60,204 bases of DNA from CAYVWB01 sp964455395 (GCA_964455395.1 CAYVWB010000020.1:1-60204), one strand, 5' to 3'; counted from the first letter of the stretch, positions 9,634-19,466 are shown. The notes: generated by a model not told the origin, from the sequence alone. Program-made: numbers and translations.

Positions 9634-10227
9634 ATGCTTACACTTTTCACGCAGGTGTTCCTCAAGTTCTTTTTTCTGTTCACTCCGTTCTTTGTCATTT
9701 CGACCTTTCTCGCGCTGACCCAAGGCGATGACGAACGCGTGCGCCGCGTCACCGCCGTGCGTGTGACAGTGGCCATCGTCATCATCTCCGCCACGCTCTT
9801 TTTGTTCGGCAAGCAGATTTTCGCCATCTTCGGCATCACGCTGGACGCCTTCCGCATCGGCGCAGGGAGTCTGCTTTTTCTCTCGGCGGTGGCGCTCGCC
9901 AAGGGGCGGGGCGTGCAGGAGCGCGAGGAGGAAGGCGATATCGCCGTCTCGCCGTTGGCCGTGCCGGTGGCCGTGGGGCCGGCCACCACGGGGGCCATCC
10001 TGGTCATGGCCGCGCAAACTGAGGGGCTCGTGGCGCAGGCCGTCTCCTTGGCGGCGCTCTTCGCGGCCGCGCTCTCCGTAGGCGCCATGCTGTATGCGGC
10101 GGGGTTGGTGGAACGGGTGCTCGGCAAGCGGGGACTCGCCATCATGAGCAAGCTGACGGGGCTGGTGCTGGCGTCCATCGCGGCGCAGCTTATTTTCACC
10201 GGGGTGGGGAATTTTCTGCGGCAATAG
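9634..10227 (+). CDS. MarC-family (UPF0056) inner-membrane protein
   Basis: About 197 residues with six predicted membrane helices. The MarC pattern is clear: an N-terminal FFFLFTPFFVISTFLALT, a central PLAVPVAVGPATTGAILV loop (the conserved P-x-A-x-GP-x-T motif), and a C-terminal MSKLTGLVLASIAAQLIFTGV. The family has no firmly established function; the old link to multiple antibiotic resistance was not supported. GTG at 9631 or ATG at 9634 are both possible starts. It sits just behind the YfhO-like gene, probably in one transcript. Confidence 0.88.
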   Translation: MLTLFTQVFLKFFFLFTPFFVISTFLALTQGDDERVRRVTAVRVTVAIVIISATLFLFGKQIFAIFGITLDAFRIGAGSLLFLSAVALAKGRGVQEREEEGDIAVSPLAVPVAVGPATTGAILVMAAQTEGLVAQAVSLAALFAAALSVGAMLYAAGLVERVLGKRGLAIMSKLTGLVLASIAAQLIFTGVGNFLRQ

Positions 10228-10242
10228 CAGGCAGGGTCGGCG

Positions 10243-11154
10243 TCACTCCTCGCTTCCCAGGAGGGGAATGTCGGGGCGCCGCTTGGTCTGCTTCGTTGTC
10301 TCGGGTGCGCGGCTGGCGTCAGGGCGGACGGCGCGGGCGGCGCGCTGCTCGGCGAAGGGCTCCATGTGCTTCGTCACGGCCTTGGCGCTACGATCTCCCG
10401 CCAGCGGGGTGAAGATGTCCTCGTCATCCGAATCTTCAAAATACTGTTGGGGCGCGCGCTGCATCTGCGCCATGAGCGCATCCACTTCGCGGCGTTGTTT
10501 TCCGTCGTTTCGGGCCGCCAGGGACTCCAGATCGCCGTCGTCCAGCAGGCTGTTTCGGGGCGTTTCCTCCAGAGCCGGAGTCCGCCGGGGGCCGGCTCCC
10601 TGCGCCGGTGTCCGATCGAGGACCAGCCGCTCGGCCGGCGCCAACGCGCGGTCGCTCAGATCGTCTTCATCCAAGAGGGAAGGCGGCCGGTCGTCTTTCG
10701 GCAGCACCAAGTCGACGTGGTCATCGTCGGGTGTCGCGGCGCAGGGGGCGGGCAGGTCGTCGAGGTTCAGTTCATGGCCGTCGATGGCGGCGCTGTGGTC
10801 GTCGATGGGCGCGTCATCAATGAGGTTGCGGCTGGTGGGCTTGCGCTTGTTCAGGCCGAGGAGGACGGCGGAGGAGGCTTCCTCGCCCACGGCTTCTTCG
10901 AGTTGGCTGCGCACTTCGGAGTTCTCCGCCTCGAGCCGGGCGTTCTGTTCACGGAGGAAATTGATGAGCGCGCGTTGGGAGGCGTTGATCTCCCGCTGTT
11001 CCTGGAGGTTGGCGCCCACGATTTTCAACGCGCCGACGATATCGTTCAAAGCGAGCCACGAAGGCGGCATGTACGCCTTCTGCTGACGCACGGCCTCCAG
11101 TATCTCCAGGGCCCTGTCGAGTTTCGGATTCGGTTCTCGTTTGTCCCACGCCAT
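10243..11154 (-). CDS. hypothetical protein with coiled coil and acidic low-complexity tail (303 aa)
   Basis: Not recognised. Residues about 1-60 are helical (KLDRALEILEAVRQQ, DIVGALKIVGANLQ). Residues 60-95 form a coiled coil (LINFLREQNARLEAENSEVRSQLEEA). The rest is acidic and disordered, with recurring short Leu/Asp motifs (NLIDDAPIDD, SLLDEDDLSDRA, SLLDDGDLESLA) that may be docking sites or remnants of duplication. No signal peptide or membrane helix is visible. It is convergent with marC, 15 bases apart. Confidence 0.65.
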   Translation of the reverse strand: MAWDKREPNPKLDRALEILEAVRQQKAYMPPSWLALNDIVGALKIVGANLQEQREINASQRALINFLREQNARLEAENSEVRSQLEEAVGEEASSAVLLGLNKRKPTSRNLIDDAPIDDHSAAIDGHELNLDDLPAPCAATPDDDHVDLVLPKDDRPPSLLDEDDLSDRALAPAERLVLDRTPAQGAGPRRTPALEETPRNSLLDDGDLESLAARNDGKQRREVDALMAQMQRAPQQYFEDSDDEDIFTPLAGDRSAKAVTKHMEPFAEQRAARAVRPDASRAPETTKQTKRRPDIPLLGSEE

Positions 11155-11297
11155 GGCGCGCTCTCGATGGTGGTCTCAGGGGGCGCCAGCCACGCGCGAT
11201 GGTCGTGCGCAGTCTCAGCGAGCCTCTGCATGCAGACGGCGGTTAAGCGTCACGAAGGCCGTCGACGTAAGATCCGGGAGTCGACAATCAACATGCT

Positions 11298-12932
11298 TCA
11301 TTCTCCGTCAACTGGCAAGGGGCGGTCTTGGCTCGCCGTGGTCGGGCCTCCTTGTCCGACGATGCGCTCTTCCAAGGCGTCGATGTAGCACCGCGTGTTG
11401 TGGCTGAGCGCCAACGCGGCCAGCAGCTTCTTGACGCGCGTGGGATTGCGGCGTTGGACTTCCAGCAAAGTGCGCCAGAACGTGAGACGAGCGCCGCGAT
11501 GCGCCGGAGAGAAACCCCAGATCCAGAAGAGCCGCGCACCCCCTTTGAGATCCCGGAAAGTGTTGCGCCAAGGGCGCGACCCGGAGACGGTCGGGATGTG
11601 GCTCACCTCCACCTGCAAAGGCGGCGCGGCGTCGCCCATGGCCGCGCGAGTGGGCCGCATGAGGTGGAAGGTCTCCCGCGCCCTGGCGAGCACGTTGCGG
11701 GGGGCGTAGAGCCGTCGCCACACGGCGAAGCCCTCGTGGAGCAGTTCCTGCTCGTCGCGGTCCGGAATGAAATTGAGCGGCGCGCTGAAGGTGTCCCCCC
11801 GGGTATGCTCCGGCCTGAGCCGGCCTTCGCTCTCCAGCCGGTCCCAGAGCCGCGTGTTGGGCAGCGCATGCATGATGTTCACCATCACGTGCATGGCGCC
11901 CAAGCCCTCCACGAAAGCGGCGATGCGTTCCCCGGCGCCGGGTTTTTCGCCGTCGAAACCCAGGATGAAGCTGTTCATGGTGAGCAGACCGCCCCGGGTG
12001 ATGGCGCGCAGGGAGTCCGCCAGCGGCGCCTTGACGTTCTGGAGTTTGTGGGAACGCTTGAGCGCTTCTTCATCCGGCGTTTCCACCCCGAGGAAGACCG
12101 TGGAGACGTTGGCCTGGGTGAGGAGATCGATGAGTTCCTGATCGTGACCGAGATCCACGGAGGTTTGCGCCCAGAAACCGAAGGGTTCGCCGTGCGCAGC
12201 CATCCAGGGGATGATGGCCTGGAGCAGGGTGCGCGCGTGGCGCTTGTTGCCGATCAGGTTGTCGTCGGTGAAGAAGACATCACCGCGCCAGCCGAGGTCG
12301 TAGAGATTTTGCAGCTCCGCCAGCACCTGCTCCGGCGTCTTGTACCGCGGCCGTTTGCCGTACAGCGCGACGATGTCGCAGAATTCGCAGTCATGGGGGC
12401 ACCCGCGGGAGGTTTGCAGGCACATGGTGTTGTAATCGTTGAGGTCGTGCAGCAGGTCATAGCGTGGCGGCGGCGAGAGGGCGACGTCCGGCTTGGCTTC
12501 GATATGGCGTACCCCGCAGGGAACCGCCTCCTGGAGGATGGCCGGCAGCAGCTCGGGATCGGCTTCGATCTCTCCGGCCACCACGCAGTCCGCGCCGGCT
12601 TGGAGGGGGAGCTCCGGCATGGAGCTCGCGTAGGGTCCGCCCACCACCACGAATTTGCCGCGCCGCTTCGCTTCCCGCACCGTGGCGAGGATGGCGTCCT
12701 GCTGCACCAGCATGCCCGAGACGAGCACGGCTTCCGCGAAGTTCCAGTCCGCATCGGTAAGCGGGCGTACGTTTTCATCCACTACACGCAGCGGCCACGA
12801 CGGCGGCAAATACGCCGCCACGGTAAGCAGCCCCACCGGGGGAACCAGCGCCTTGGCCCCGGCCAGGCGGTTCACTTCGTCAAAAGACCAAAAGGAATAC
12901 GGGGACTTGGGATAGATGAGCAGCACGCGCAT
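11298..12932 (-). CDS. B12-binding-domain radical SAM enzyme (DUF4070-type C-terminus)
   Basis: A 544-residue cytoplasmic enzyme. Residues 1-130 form a cobalamin-binding-like Rossmann region (MRVLLIYPKSPYSFW, VVGGPYASSMPELPLQAGADCVVAGEIE). The radical SAM core carries the CxxxCxxC cluster ligands in RGCPHDCEFC near residue 180 and DVFFTDDNLIGN after it. The C-terminal part, with MHALPNTRLWDRLESEGRL, resembles the DUF4070 family that includes hopanoid C-2 methylase-like enzymes. It probably does methylation or other radical chemistry on a lipid or small molecule, but the substrate cannot be read from sequence. The next gene upstream (FAD monooxygenase) is 203 bases away on the same strand. Confidence 0.85.
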   Translation of the reverse strand: MRVLLIYPKSPYSFWSFDEVNRLAGAKALVPPVGLLTVAAYLPPSWPLRVVDENVRPLTDADWNFAEAVLVSGMLVQQDAILATVREAKRRGKFVVVGGPYASSMPELPLQAGADCVVAGEIEADPELLPAILQEAVPCGVRHIEAKPDVALSPPPRYDLLHDLNDYNTMCLQTSRGCPHDCEFCDIVALYGKRPRYKTPEQVLAELQNLYDLGWRGDVFFTDDNLIGNKRHARTLLQAIIPWMAAHGEPFGFWAQTSVDLGHDQELIDLLTQANVSTVFLGVETPDEEALKRSHKLQNVKAPLADSLRAITRGGLLTMNSFILGFDGEKPGAGERIAAFVEGLGAMHVMVNIMHALPNTRLWDRLESEGRLRPEHTRGDTFSAPLNFIPDRDEQELLHEGFAVWRRLYAPRNVLARARETFHLMRPTRAAMGDAAPPLQVEVSHIPTVSGSRPWRNTFRDLKGGARLFWIWGFSPAHRGARLTFWRTLLEVQRRNPTRVKKLLAALALSHNTRCYIDALEERIVGQGGPTTASQDRPLPVDGE

Positions 12933-13135
12933 GGGGACTCGCAGGAAAAGGAGAGATGAAGCGCAGCCCGATGCGGCCCGAAGTGGCGCCTCGGACTGCC
13001 GCGTCGGCCCCGCGTGGACGAAAGCGTGTCCGTTCGACCGGACTCTCGCACATCTGGCGCTTTGAGGCGCATTCCGGGTCCTACCAACAATACAGCCGGC
13101 TGGAAAGCGAAAACCCGACGGCTGACCACGACGGT

Positions 13136-14365
13136 TCAGACCACCGGGGGCCCGTGCGCCGCATCACCCATGGCGGCGGCCTTGGTCAGCAGTGCGCCGC
13201 CCAGCGCCAGCCGCCGCTTCTCCCACTGCGCCAGAGACCGGATGAGGGAGCTGCGATCCCATACGCCTGCCGCAGCCGGCGAAGCCAGCGCCGTGGCGAG
13301 TTCCTCCCCGTCTTGCGCCGCCTTGGCCACGTTCGCCGCCAGATGAGGCCGCACCACGAAGGCGGCGTCTCCCACCAGGCATATCCGACCCTGCGCCATG
13401 CGCTTCGGCGCGAACTCCTCAACCACCTGGAGGAACGGCGCAGGCGTCGAGTCCACCAACGCCGCCAAGTCCGTCGGCAGTTCCGCATGAGCCGCCCCGC
13501 ACAGGGCCTTCTGTCGCTCTTGAGAAAGACGGCCTGGCCGCACCGAGCGCCTGCGCCCTGTCTGCAGTCGTTCTGCGGGGTCCTCGGCCAGCAGCTCCGT
13601 CACAGCGCCGAGGTCCGTAAGTTGCGTGATGTCCGGAGCGGGCCGAGCGCTGCGGTCCGGGGGCGTGCGGCGTGTCCACACCCACGAGACGGCCCAGGGA
13701 ACTGGCGCACCATGCGCCTTCGGGATGCCAAAGGCGTTGAAGTGCATGCCTGGTTGCTCATGCGTCACGAAAGCGGATGTCATTCGCTCCCGCAAGGCCT
13801 GCGGCAGCTCCGCCAGGGGCGCAACCCCTCGCCACGCCACGTACCCTACATAGCGCGGGGTTCCCGGCGTCACGGCTGGACGGGTGGTGGAGGCCACGCC
13901 GTCCGCGCCCACGAGGAGGTCCGCCGCCTCGCTCCATGCGCCGCCGTGGCTGTCGACGAAGCAGGCGCGCACGACGTCGTCATCCGGATCGGTGGCGAGT
14001 GTGTGGAGCCGGGCGTCCCCCCGCAGCGAAGCGGACGGGAGACATTCTCGCAGCACCCGCCAGAGCCGCCCCCACGCGGTGGTCTGCAGAGGCGGACCGG
14101 CGTGTGGCTCGTAGACGCCATCGCGACGAACGGCGAGACGCGTGGTCGCCAGCAGTCGGATGTCGTCAGGCGAGACGCCCCATCGGGTGAGCAGGCGTAG
14201 CGTATCGTTGCGCAACAGCAGGCCCGCGCCGCGTTGGGTGTTCGCGTCGTCCTGCCGACCGAAGGTGGGGGCGCGTTCATGGATGCGCGGCGAAAACCCG
14301 CGCCGCTGCAGGGCGATGGCCGTGAAGAGCCCCGCCAGGGAGCCGCCGATGACGAGGATGCGCAT
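13136..14365 (-). CDS. FAD-dependent monooxygenase (PHBH fold)
   Basis: A 409-residue flavoprotein. The N-terminal dinucleotide-binding motif is ILVIGGSLAGLFTAIALQRR. A mid-protein DLLVGADGVAS matches the class-A DG motif, and CLVGDAAFVVRPHLAANVAKAAQDG is the second FAD-binding motif with the GD signature. These are hallmarks of aromatic-hydroxylase-type NAD(P)H- and O2-dependent monooxygenases. The ATG at 14365 starts directly at the Rossmann strand, so it is preferred over 14422. An O2-using enzyme is unexpected in a probable anaerobe. Substrate unknown. Confidence 0.85.
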   Translation of the reverse strand: MRILVIGGSLAGLFTAIALQRRGFSPRIHERAPTFGRQDDANTQRGAGLLLRNDTLRLLTRWGVSPDDIRLLATTRLAVRRDGVYEPHAGPPLQTTAWGRLWRVLRECLPSASLRGDARLHTLATDPDDDVVRACFVDSHGGAWSEAADLLVGADGVASTTRPAVTPGTPRYVGYVAWRGVAPLAELPQALRERMTSAFVTHEQPGMHFNAFGIPKAHGAPVPWAVSWVWTRRTPPDRSARPAPDITQLTDLGAVTELLAEDPAERLQTGRRRSVRPGRLSQERQKALCGAAHAELPTDLAALVDSTPAPFLQVVEEFAPKRMAQGRICLVGDAAFVVRPHLAANVAKAAQDGEELATALASPAAAGVWDRSSLIRSLAQWEKRRLALGGALLTKAAAMGDAAHGPPVV

Positions 14366-14433
14366 GGGGAAGACCGTCAAAAAAAAGGGGACGCCCAAGC
14401 GCCCCCCAGTGGATTCGAGCACGCTGTCGCGTG

Positions 14434-14850
14434 TTATTTGCGCGTCATGATGCGGCAGTTCGCCACGCGAAAGTCGGCAGTGGCTTCCAGGTAGCAGAGC
14501 TCCAGGGTCTCGCCGACGAGTGTCCCTTCAAAGTAGCCGTCTTCGTCCACGATGAGGATGTCGCCATTGGAGCGCACCACGCCCACCACGTCCTCGCAGT
14601 CGTTCTTGCTGCACCATTCGCCGTGGAAGGCGTCCATGGCTTCGTTCTGCTCGGTCACTTTCAGGGTGAAGCCGGCGTTGTCCATGGTGAGGAATGTATC
14701 GCCATCGCCGAGCTTGTGGGCGGAGGCGCCGGCGCGCGCGCCCCAGTTCTCCACTTCGGTCCATTCGCCCATCAGATCCTGCGCGGAAGCGACGCCGGCG
14801 GAAAGGGTCAGCATCATCGCACACGCAAGGGCACAAGCAAAAGACTTCAT
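14434..14850 (-). CDS. small secreted hypothetical protein
   Basis: 138 residues. The N-terminus is a clear Sec signal peptide (MKSFACALACAMMLTLSAGVASA, written 1-23) with an A-S-A cleavage site before QDLMGEW. The mature part is acidic, with beta-strand-like segments and four Cys (CSKNDC, ELCYLE, VANCRIM) that could form two disulfides. The start at 14850 is chosen because AGGAG lies seven bases upstream. A good promoter stands upstream (14894-14922). No family recognised. Confidence 0.75.
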   Translation of the reverse strand: MKSFACALACAMMLTLSAGVASAQDLMGEWTEVENWGARAGASAHKLGDGDTFLTMDNAGFTLKVTEQNEAMDAFHGEWCSKNDCEDVVGVVRSNGDILIVDEDGYFEGTLVGETLELCYLEATADFRVANCRIMTRK

Positions 14851-14893
14851 GAGCATACTCCTGAAATAAAGGATTGAAATGAATATATTCGGC

Positions 14894-14922
14894 ATATTAG
14901 CATGGCGAGCCGACCATGACAA
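14894..14922 (-). promoter_or_regulatory. sigma70-type promoter
   Basis: TTGTCA, a 17-base spacer and TAATAT on the minus strand, about 45 bases upstream of the secreted-protein start at 14850. Box match and spacing are good, and the region is locally AT-rich. Confidence 0.55.
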
Positions 14923-14992
14923 CGCATTTTTGCATTGATGTCGTTTCCTTGACGTACGGAATACGACTCGTAGTGATGTTCACGACGGCAGG

Positions 14993-15343
14993 TCAGGATT
15001 CCAGTTCCTTTTCGAGCCACGTCCTGATCTTGGGGGAAAGCTCGTGGATGCCTTTCAACCCGCCGATTTCCTGCATGTATTCGTCCGCGAGGTCTTTGGG
15101 GAGCTCCTTCTCGCAGAGGATGGTGGAGCCGTATTTCGTCATCTTCATGAGGGAAATCTTCGGCGTGGCCCAGGTGTCCACCACGAAATAGATGGAATAG
15201 TCGTCCGAGCCGGTGACAGGAGGCCGCAACGCGTCTCGCCAATTGTTGTTGCCCCATTCCAGATACATGGTGACGGCGTCCGTGTGGACCATGTCCCAGT
15301 TGACTTCGTTGAGCCATTGCTTGCAGGCGTTTTCGTCGCTCAT
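14993..15343 (-). CDS. conserved small hypothetical protein (116 aa)
   Basis: A soluble, mixed alpha/beta protein starting MSDENACKQWLNEVNWDMVH, rich in Trp and Tyr, with no signal peptide or known catalytic motif. It resembles small proteins conserved among Desulfovibrio species (impression only). GGAGACCCC before the ATG supports the start. It is divergent from the flavin reductase gene at 15534. Confidence 0.65.
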   Translation of the reverse strand: MSDENACKQWLNEVNWDMVHTDAVTMYLEWGNNNWRDALRPPVTGSDDYSIYFVVDTWATPKISLMKMTKYGSTILCEKELPKDLADEYMQEIGGLKGIHELSPKIRTWLEKELES

Positions 15344-15456
15344 GGGGTCTCCTTGCGTAGGGTGGTCTGTGTGGGCGGCGGGTTCGGGAATGGCCGCGCT
15401 CTTTCACTGTAGCAGGTTTTTTCCGCAAGGTCATGCGTTGTGGATTCGGCGCGCAC

Positions 15457-15485
15457 TTGTCAGAAATCAAGGATGTGTGTACATG
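15457..15485 (+). promoter_or_regulatory. possible promoter for the flavin reductase gene
   Basis: TTGTCA and TACATG separated by 17 bases, 49 bases before the ATG at 15534. The -10 box is weak. Confidence 0.3.
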
Positions 15486-15533
15486 CAAATATATGTCGGC
15501 CCTCTTGACCCCTTCACCACAGGAGCACCTTCC

Positions 15534-16118
15534 ATGCGCAAAGCCATCGGCGGACTCAACATGCTTTACCCCACCCCCACCACCCTCGTCGGCGCCATGG
15601 TGGCCGGCAAGCCCAATTTCATCACCATCGCCCACGTCGGCATCCTCAACTACGGCGCGCATTCCAACGAGCCGGAGCTCATCTCCGTCGGCATGGGCAA
15701 AAGCCACTACACCAACCAAGGCGTGCGGCGCGAGAAAGTCTTCAGCGTCAACATCCCTGACGAAGCCATGCTGCAGGCCACGGACTACTGCGGTCTCGTC
15801 TCCGGCAAGAACGCCGACAAGGCGGCTCTCTTCACGGTGACGTACGGCGAACTGGAGAGCGCGCCCCTCATCGAGGCGTGTCCCTTCAGCATGGAATGCC
15901 GGTTGTACGACGTCTACGAGCTGCCCCGTCACGACGTCTTCATCGGCGAGGTGGCGCAGACATGGGCCCGCGAGGACGTGCTGACCGACGGCAAACCCGA
16001 TCTGGCCAAGTCCAGACCGTTGCTCTTCGACATGCACAGCCGATCCTACTGGTCCATGGGCGAGAAGGCAGGAGTGTGTTGGCAGGAGGGCAAGGCGCTC
16101 AAGCGTTCGGCGCAGTAG
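15534..16118 (+). CDS. flavin reductase / flavoredoxin-like FMN protein
   Basis: 194 residues of the flavin-reductase split-barrel family. The N-terminal LYPTPTTLVGAMVAGKPNFITIAHVG and YTNQGVRREKVFSVNIP are typical of the FMN-binding flavoredoxin group of sulfate reducers and methanogens. It probably binds FMN and shuttles electrons or reduces flavins. Start 15534 is supported by AGGAG eight bases upstream. Its 3' end overlaps the convergent kinase gene by 20 bases. Confidence 0.85.
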   Translation: MRKAIGGLNMLYPTPTTLVGAMVAGKPNFITIAHVGILNYGAHSNEPELISVGMGKSHYTNQGVRREKVFSVNIPDEAMLQATDYCGLVSGKNADKAALFTVTYGELESAPLIEACPFSMECRLYDVYELPRHDVFIGEVAQTWAREDVLTDGKPDLAKSRPLLFDMHSRSYWSMGEKAGVCWQEGKALKRSAQ

Positions 16119-19100
16119 GCTTCGCGGCCGTGTGGTCTGCGCCGAGCACGCGCTCCAGCGCCGTCACGAGTTTTTCCTGGAGCACGGGCTTGGCCAGGAA
16201 GTCGTCCATGCCGGCGGCGTCCATGCGCGCGCGATCGTCCGCGTTCACGAAAGCTGTCACCGCCACCACGGGGGTTCGCGGCAGCCCCCGCGCCTGTTCG
16301 CGTTCGCGCAGGCGTTTGGTGGCTTCCAGGCCGTGGAGCACGGGCATTTGCACGTCCATGAAGACGCAGTGGTAGCGGTGCGCGTCCAGCAAGTCGAGCG
16401 CGTGCTGACCGTTCCTGGCTTCCTCCACGACAAAGTCCAGGTGGCGCAGGAGCTGGGTGAGCACGAGTCGGTTGACGTGGTCGTCCTCCACCACCAGCAC
16501 GCGGCGGCCGGCGCCGGCGAAGGCGGGGGCTGTGTGATCGTCGCGCGCGGCCGCTTCGTGGCGCGGCGTCTTGAACGGCAGGCTCACGGCGAAGGTGGCG
16601 CCTTGATTCAATTCCGTATGCAGGCAGAGGGAGCCGCCCATGGCGTTCACGAGCCGTCGCACGATGGCGAGGCCCAGACCGGCTCCCTGATGCTGGCGGG
16701 TGTAGGTCTTCTCCAGCTGGGTGAACGCGTCGAAGATGCGCGCCACCTCGTCGTCCGCCACGCCATCGCCGTCGTCGCGCACCAGAAAGAGCAGCCGCGC
16801 CATGCCCGGGTGGTGGTGGGGGAGGGCGGCGGCTTCCACCGTCACCTCGCCGCCGGGGGCGAACTTGATGGCGTTGCCGGCGAGGTTGAAGAGCACCTGG
16901 CGCAGCCGCTGGGGGTCGCCAAGGAGTCGTTCCGGGACGCCCGGATGGGTGACGAGTCGCAACGTGACGCCGGCTTGTTGCGCTTGAATGCGGAAGAGCT
17001 CCTCCACGGAGCGCAAGGTTTCCGTCGGGGAGAAGAGCTCCTGGACAATGCGCAGCTTGCCGGCTTCGATGCGGGAAAGATCCAGGATGTCGCCCAGGAG
17101 GATGGTGAGACGTTGGCAGGCGGTGAGGGCTATATCCAGGTGGGCGCGCTGTTCGTCGTCCAGGGGGGAGGCTTGCACGAGCTGGATCATCCCCATGACC
17201 CCGTTGAGCGGCGTGCGGAGTTCATGGCTCATGTTCGCCAGAAATTCGCTCTTGGCGTTGCTGGCGTGTTCGGCGCGCACCATGGCGCGGCGCAGGGCGT
17301 CTTCAGCGCCGCGGCGCTGGGTGGCGTCCCGCAGGATGGCCATGTGCCGCCCCGGCAGAAAGTTGGCGCACGCCGCGAACTCGACGATGATCTCGCTCCC
17401 GTCCTGGCGCCGCAGAGGGACCTCGTCTTGCATGCTCCCGGCGTCCAGGAATTTCGTCCAGATGGCCTCGAGGCCTTCGCGTGATCCGGCCGGCGCCACG
17501 TCGCGAATGGAGCGGCCGAGGAGCGCTTCCGGCGTGTAGCCCAGGAGACGGCCCGCCGCGGGGTTCACGTCCACGTATACGCCAGCGTCGTCCGTGATGA
17601 GGATGGCGTCGTTGGCGTTCTCGAAGATGGCGCGGTAGCGCGTCTCGCTCTCGTGGAGCGCATGCTCTGCGCGTTTGCTCTCCGTGATGTCCAGATGCGC
17701 GCCCACCACGCGGACGGGGGCGCCTTGTTCGTCACGCTCCATCACGCGTGCGCGGTTCAGCACCCAGCGGTAGGAGCCATCCTTGCAGCGCAGGCGGAAT
17801 TCGTTGCAGAAGGGCGTGTCCGTGCGTCGGAAATGGTCGAGGCCGGCTTCCTTCACAGCGCCGCGGTCCTCGGGATGCACCAACGCGAAAAAGGCCTCCA
17901 TGGAGTCGGCGATCTCTCCTGGCGCATAGCCCAGCATGCGCTGCCATCCTTCGCTGTGCCGTTCCTCTCCGGTCCTCAGGTCGAGGTCCCAGTGGCCATC
18001 CGTCACGCCCTCCAGCACCTTGCGCAGGAAGTCCTCGCTGGCGGCAAGGGCCTCCTGGGCCTCCACCCGTTCGGTGATGTCCGAGACGAACCCGATGAAC
18101 AGCCCTTCGCCCAGCGCCGCCGCCTTCACCGACCAAATGCGGCGCGCGCCGTCCTTGCGCAGAATGGGGTGCTGTACGGAAGCGTGGCCATGTTCCTGCA
18201 GCGAAGCGAACTGCCGTTGCGCCAGGGCTTTGCGGTCATCCGGGACGAGGTCGCCCACGCGCATGGCCGTGAGCTCGGCTTCCGTGTAGCCGGCCAGCTC
18301 GCAGCCGGCGGGGTTCACTTCCCTGTAGCGGCGGTCCGAACCGGCGATGAAGACGCCATAGGGCGCGTTGTCCATGTAACTGCGGTAGCGCGCTTCGCTC
18401 TCCCGGATGCGTTCCACCATCTCCATCTGTTTGGTGACGTCGCGGTCCACGCCGTAGTAGCCCAGGATCGCTCCCGCTTCGTCCCGGTGTGCGAAGAGCC
18501 GCATCTCCAGCACGCGCCAGCTGCCGTCCTTGTGGCGAACGCGGAAGACGCCCTTGTAGCGCCCCACGTGGCCGGCGAGTTCCTTGAAGAAGCGGTCCGC
18601 CTCGGGACGGTCTTCAGGATGGATGAGCCGAGGCCACGCGAGCGGTTCTGCGTTCAGCGCTTCCTTCGTGTACCCCAGCGTCTCCACGACGGCGTCGTTG
18701 AGGATTTTCAATTCGCCGTCGAGAGTGTGGTGGAAGACCACATCCCCCAGGTGGTCGAAGAACGTTTCGCGTTCATCGAGGATGCGCCGGGCGCGCTGTT
18801 CGCAACGTTGTTCCGTGGCCACGTTGCGGAAAAGCACGGCGTGAAGGGCGCCGACGTGGGCGTCCTCCACGGGCCAGGTATCCAGACGGTGGGGCGCGGC
18901 TGCGGCGTTTCCGGGCGGCAATGGGACCACCAGGGGCGGGGCGCCTGTCGCTTCGTCCAGGCTCAGACGGGTCGGCGTGACGGTGGGGTCGTCCAGCAAT
19001 ACGGCGAGGGCCGCGCCGGGTACGGACTCCGGCGTGTCCTGTCGAGCCACGGCGTTGATGAAGGCGTGGTTGGCTGCGACTACTCGGCCATCGGCGTCCA

Positions 19101-19218
19101 CAAGACAGAACGGCTGCGGCGCCGCCGCCAGCGCGGGGCCCATGAGCGCCGTCAACACGTCGGCGGCGGCCTGGCTCCCGTTCAGGGACAGGCCGTTGTG
19201 CGAGGACAAGTCATCCAC
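16099..19218 (-). CDS. hybrid sensor histidine kinase with five PAS domains and a receiver (about 1039 aa)
   Basis: Order: five PAS domains (FCLVDADGRVVAANHAF; VVFHHTLDGELKILND; GVFIAGSDRRYREVNPAG; GHWDLDLRTGEERHSEG; AILITDDAGVYVDVNPAAG), then HisKA with the phospho-His in FLANMSHELRTPLNG near residue 665. HATPase follows (DDGDGVADDEV, GAGLGLAIVRRLV). The C-terminal receiver has phospho-Asp in CVFMDVQMPVLHG near 953. It is soluble. The start is uncertain: GTG at 19218 has GGGGGG five bases upstream, but ATG 19296 and 19320 are in frame. Architecture parallels the kinase at 2668-6426; no cognate regulator is adjacent. Confidence 0.88.
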   Translation of the reverse strand: MDDLSSHNGLSLNGSQAAADVLTALMGPALAAAPQPFCLVDADGRVVAANHAFINAVARQDTPESVPGAALAVLLDDPTVTPTRLSLDEATGAPPLVVPLPPGNAAAAPHRLDTWPVEDAHVGALHAVLFRNVATEQRCEQRARRILDERETFFDHLGDVVFHHTLDGELKILNDAVVETLGYTKEALNAEPLAWPRLIHPEDRPEADRFFKELAGHVGRYKGVFRVRHKDGSWRVLEMRLFAHRDEAGAILGYYGVDRDVTKQMEMVERIRESEARYRSYMDNAPYGVFIAGSDRRYREVNPAGCELAGYTEAELTAMRVGDLVPDDRKALAQRQFASLQEHGHASVQHPILRKDGARRIWSVKAAALGEGLFIGFVSDITERVEAQEALAASEDFLRKVLEGVTDGHWDLDLRTGEERHSEGWQRMLGYAPGEIADSMEAFFALVHPEDRGAVKEAGLDHFRRTDTPFCNEFRLRCKDGSYRWVLNRARVMERDEQGAPVRVVGAHLDITESKRAEHALHESETRYRAIFENANDAILITDDAGVYVDVNPAAGRLLGYTPEALLGRSIRDVAPAGSREGLEAIWTKFLDAGSMQDEVPLRRQDGSEIIVEFAACANFLPGRHMAILRDATQRRGAEDALRRAMVRAEHASNAKSEFLANMSHELRTPLNGVMGMIQLVQASPLDDEQRAHLDIALTACQRLTILLGDILDLSRIEAGKLRIVQELFSPTETLRSVEELFRIQAQQAGVTLRLVTHPGVPERLLGDPQRLRQVLFNLAGNAIKFAPGGEVTVEAAALPHHHPGMARLLFLVRDDGDGVADDEVARIFDAFTQLEKTYTRQHQGAGLGLAIVRRLVNAMGGSLCLHTELNQGATFAVSLPFKTPRHEAAARDDHTAPAFAGAGRRVLVVEDDHVNRLVLTQLLRHLDFVVEEARNGQHALDLLDAHRYHCVFMDVQMPVLHGLEATKRLREREQARGLPRTPVVAVTAFVNADDRARMDAAGMDDFLAKPVLQEKLVTALERVLGADHTAAKPTAPNA

Positions 19219-19385
19219 GACGCCCCCCAGTGCGAAACACTCCAAATCGGATCGGTCATCATGTACGATGGGTGATAGCCCCCATGGCGCCCCCATCTCC
19301 CCTGATACGGTGTCACGCATTCGTGAATTTGTACACGAACTTCTGGGCCAAGAACCCGGCGTGACAGCGGTGCGGCGCGGTGCGG

Positions 19386-19429
19386 CCACGGAGCGGCCAC
19401 GGAGCGGCCACGGAGCGTCCGCGGAGCGT
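19386..19429. repeat. 11-bp tandem repeat (4 copies)
   Basis: The unit CCACGGAGCGG is repeated four times, with the last two copies diverging, in the 248-base gap between the kinase start and the end of the VOC gene. Nothing else was recognised in this gap. Confidence 0.75.
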
Positions 19430-19466
19430 CAATGGCGAGCCATCGCGACGCTGTTCATGCGTTGGT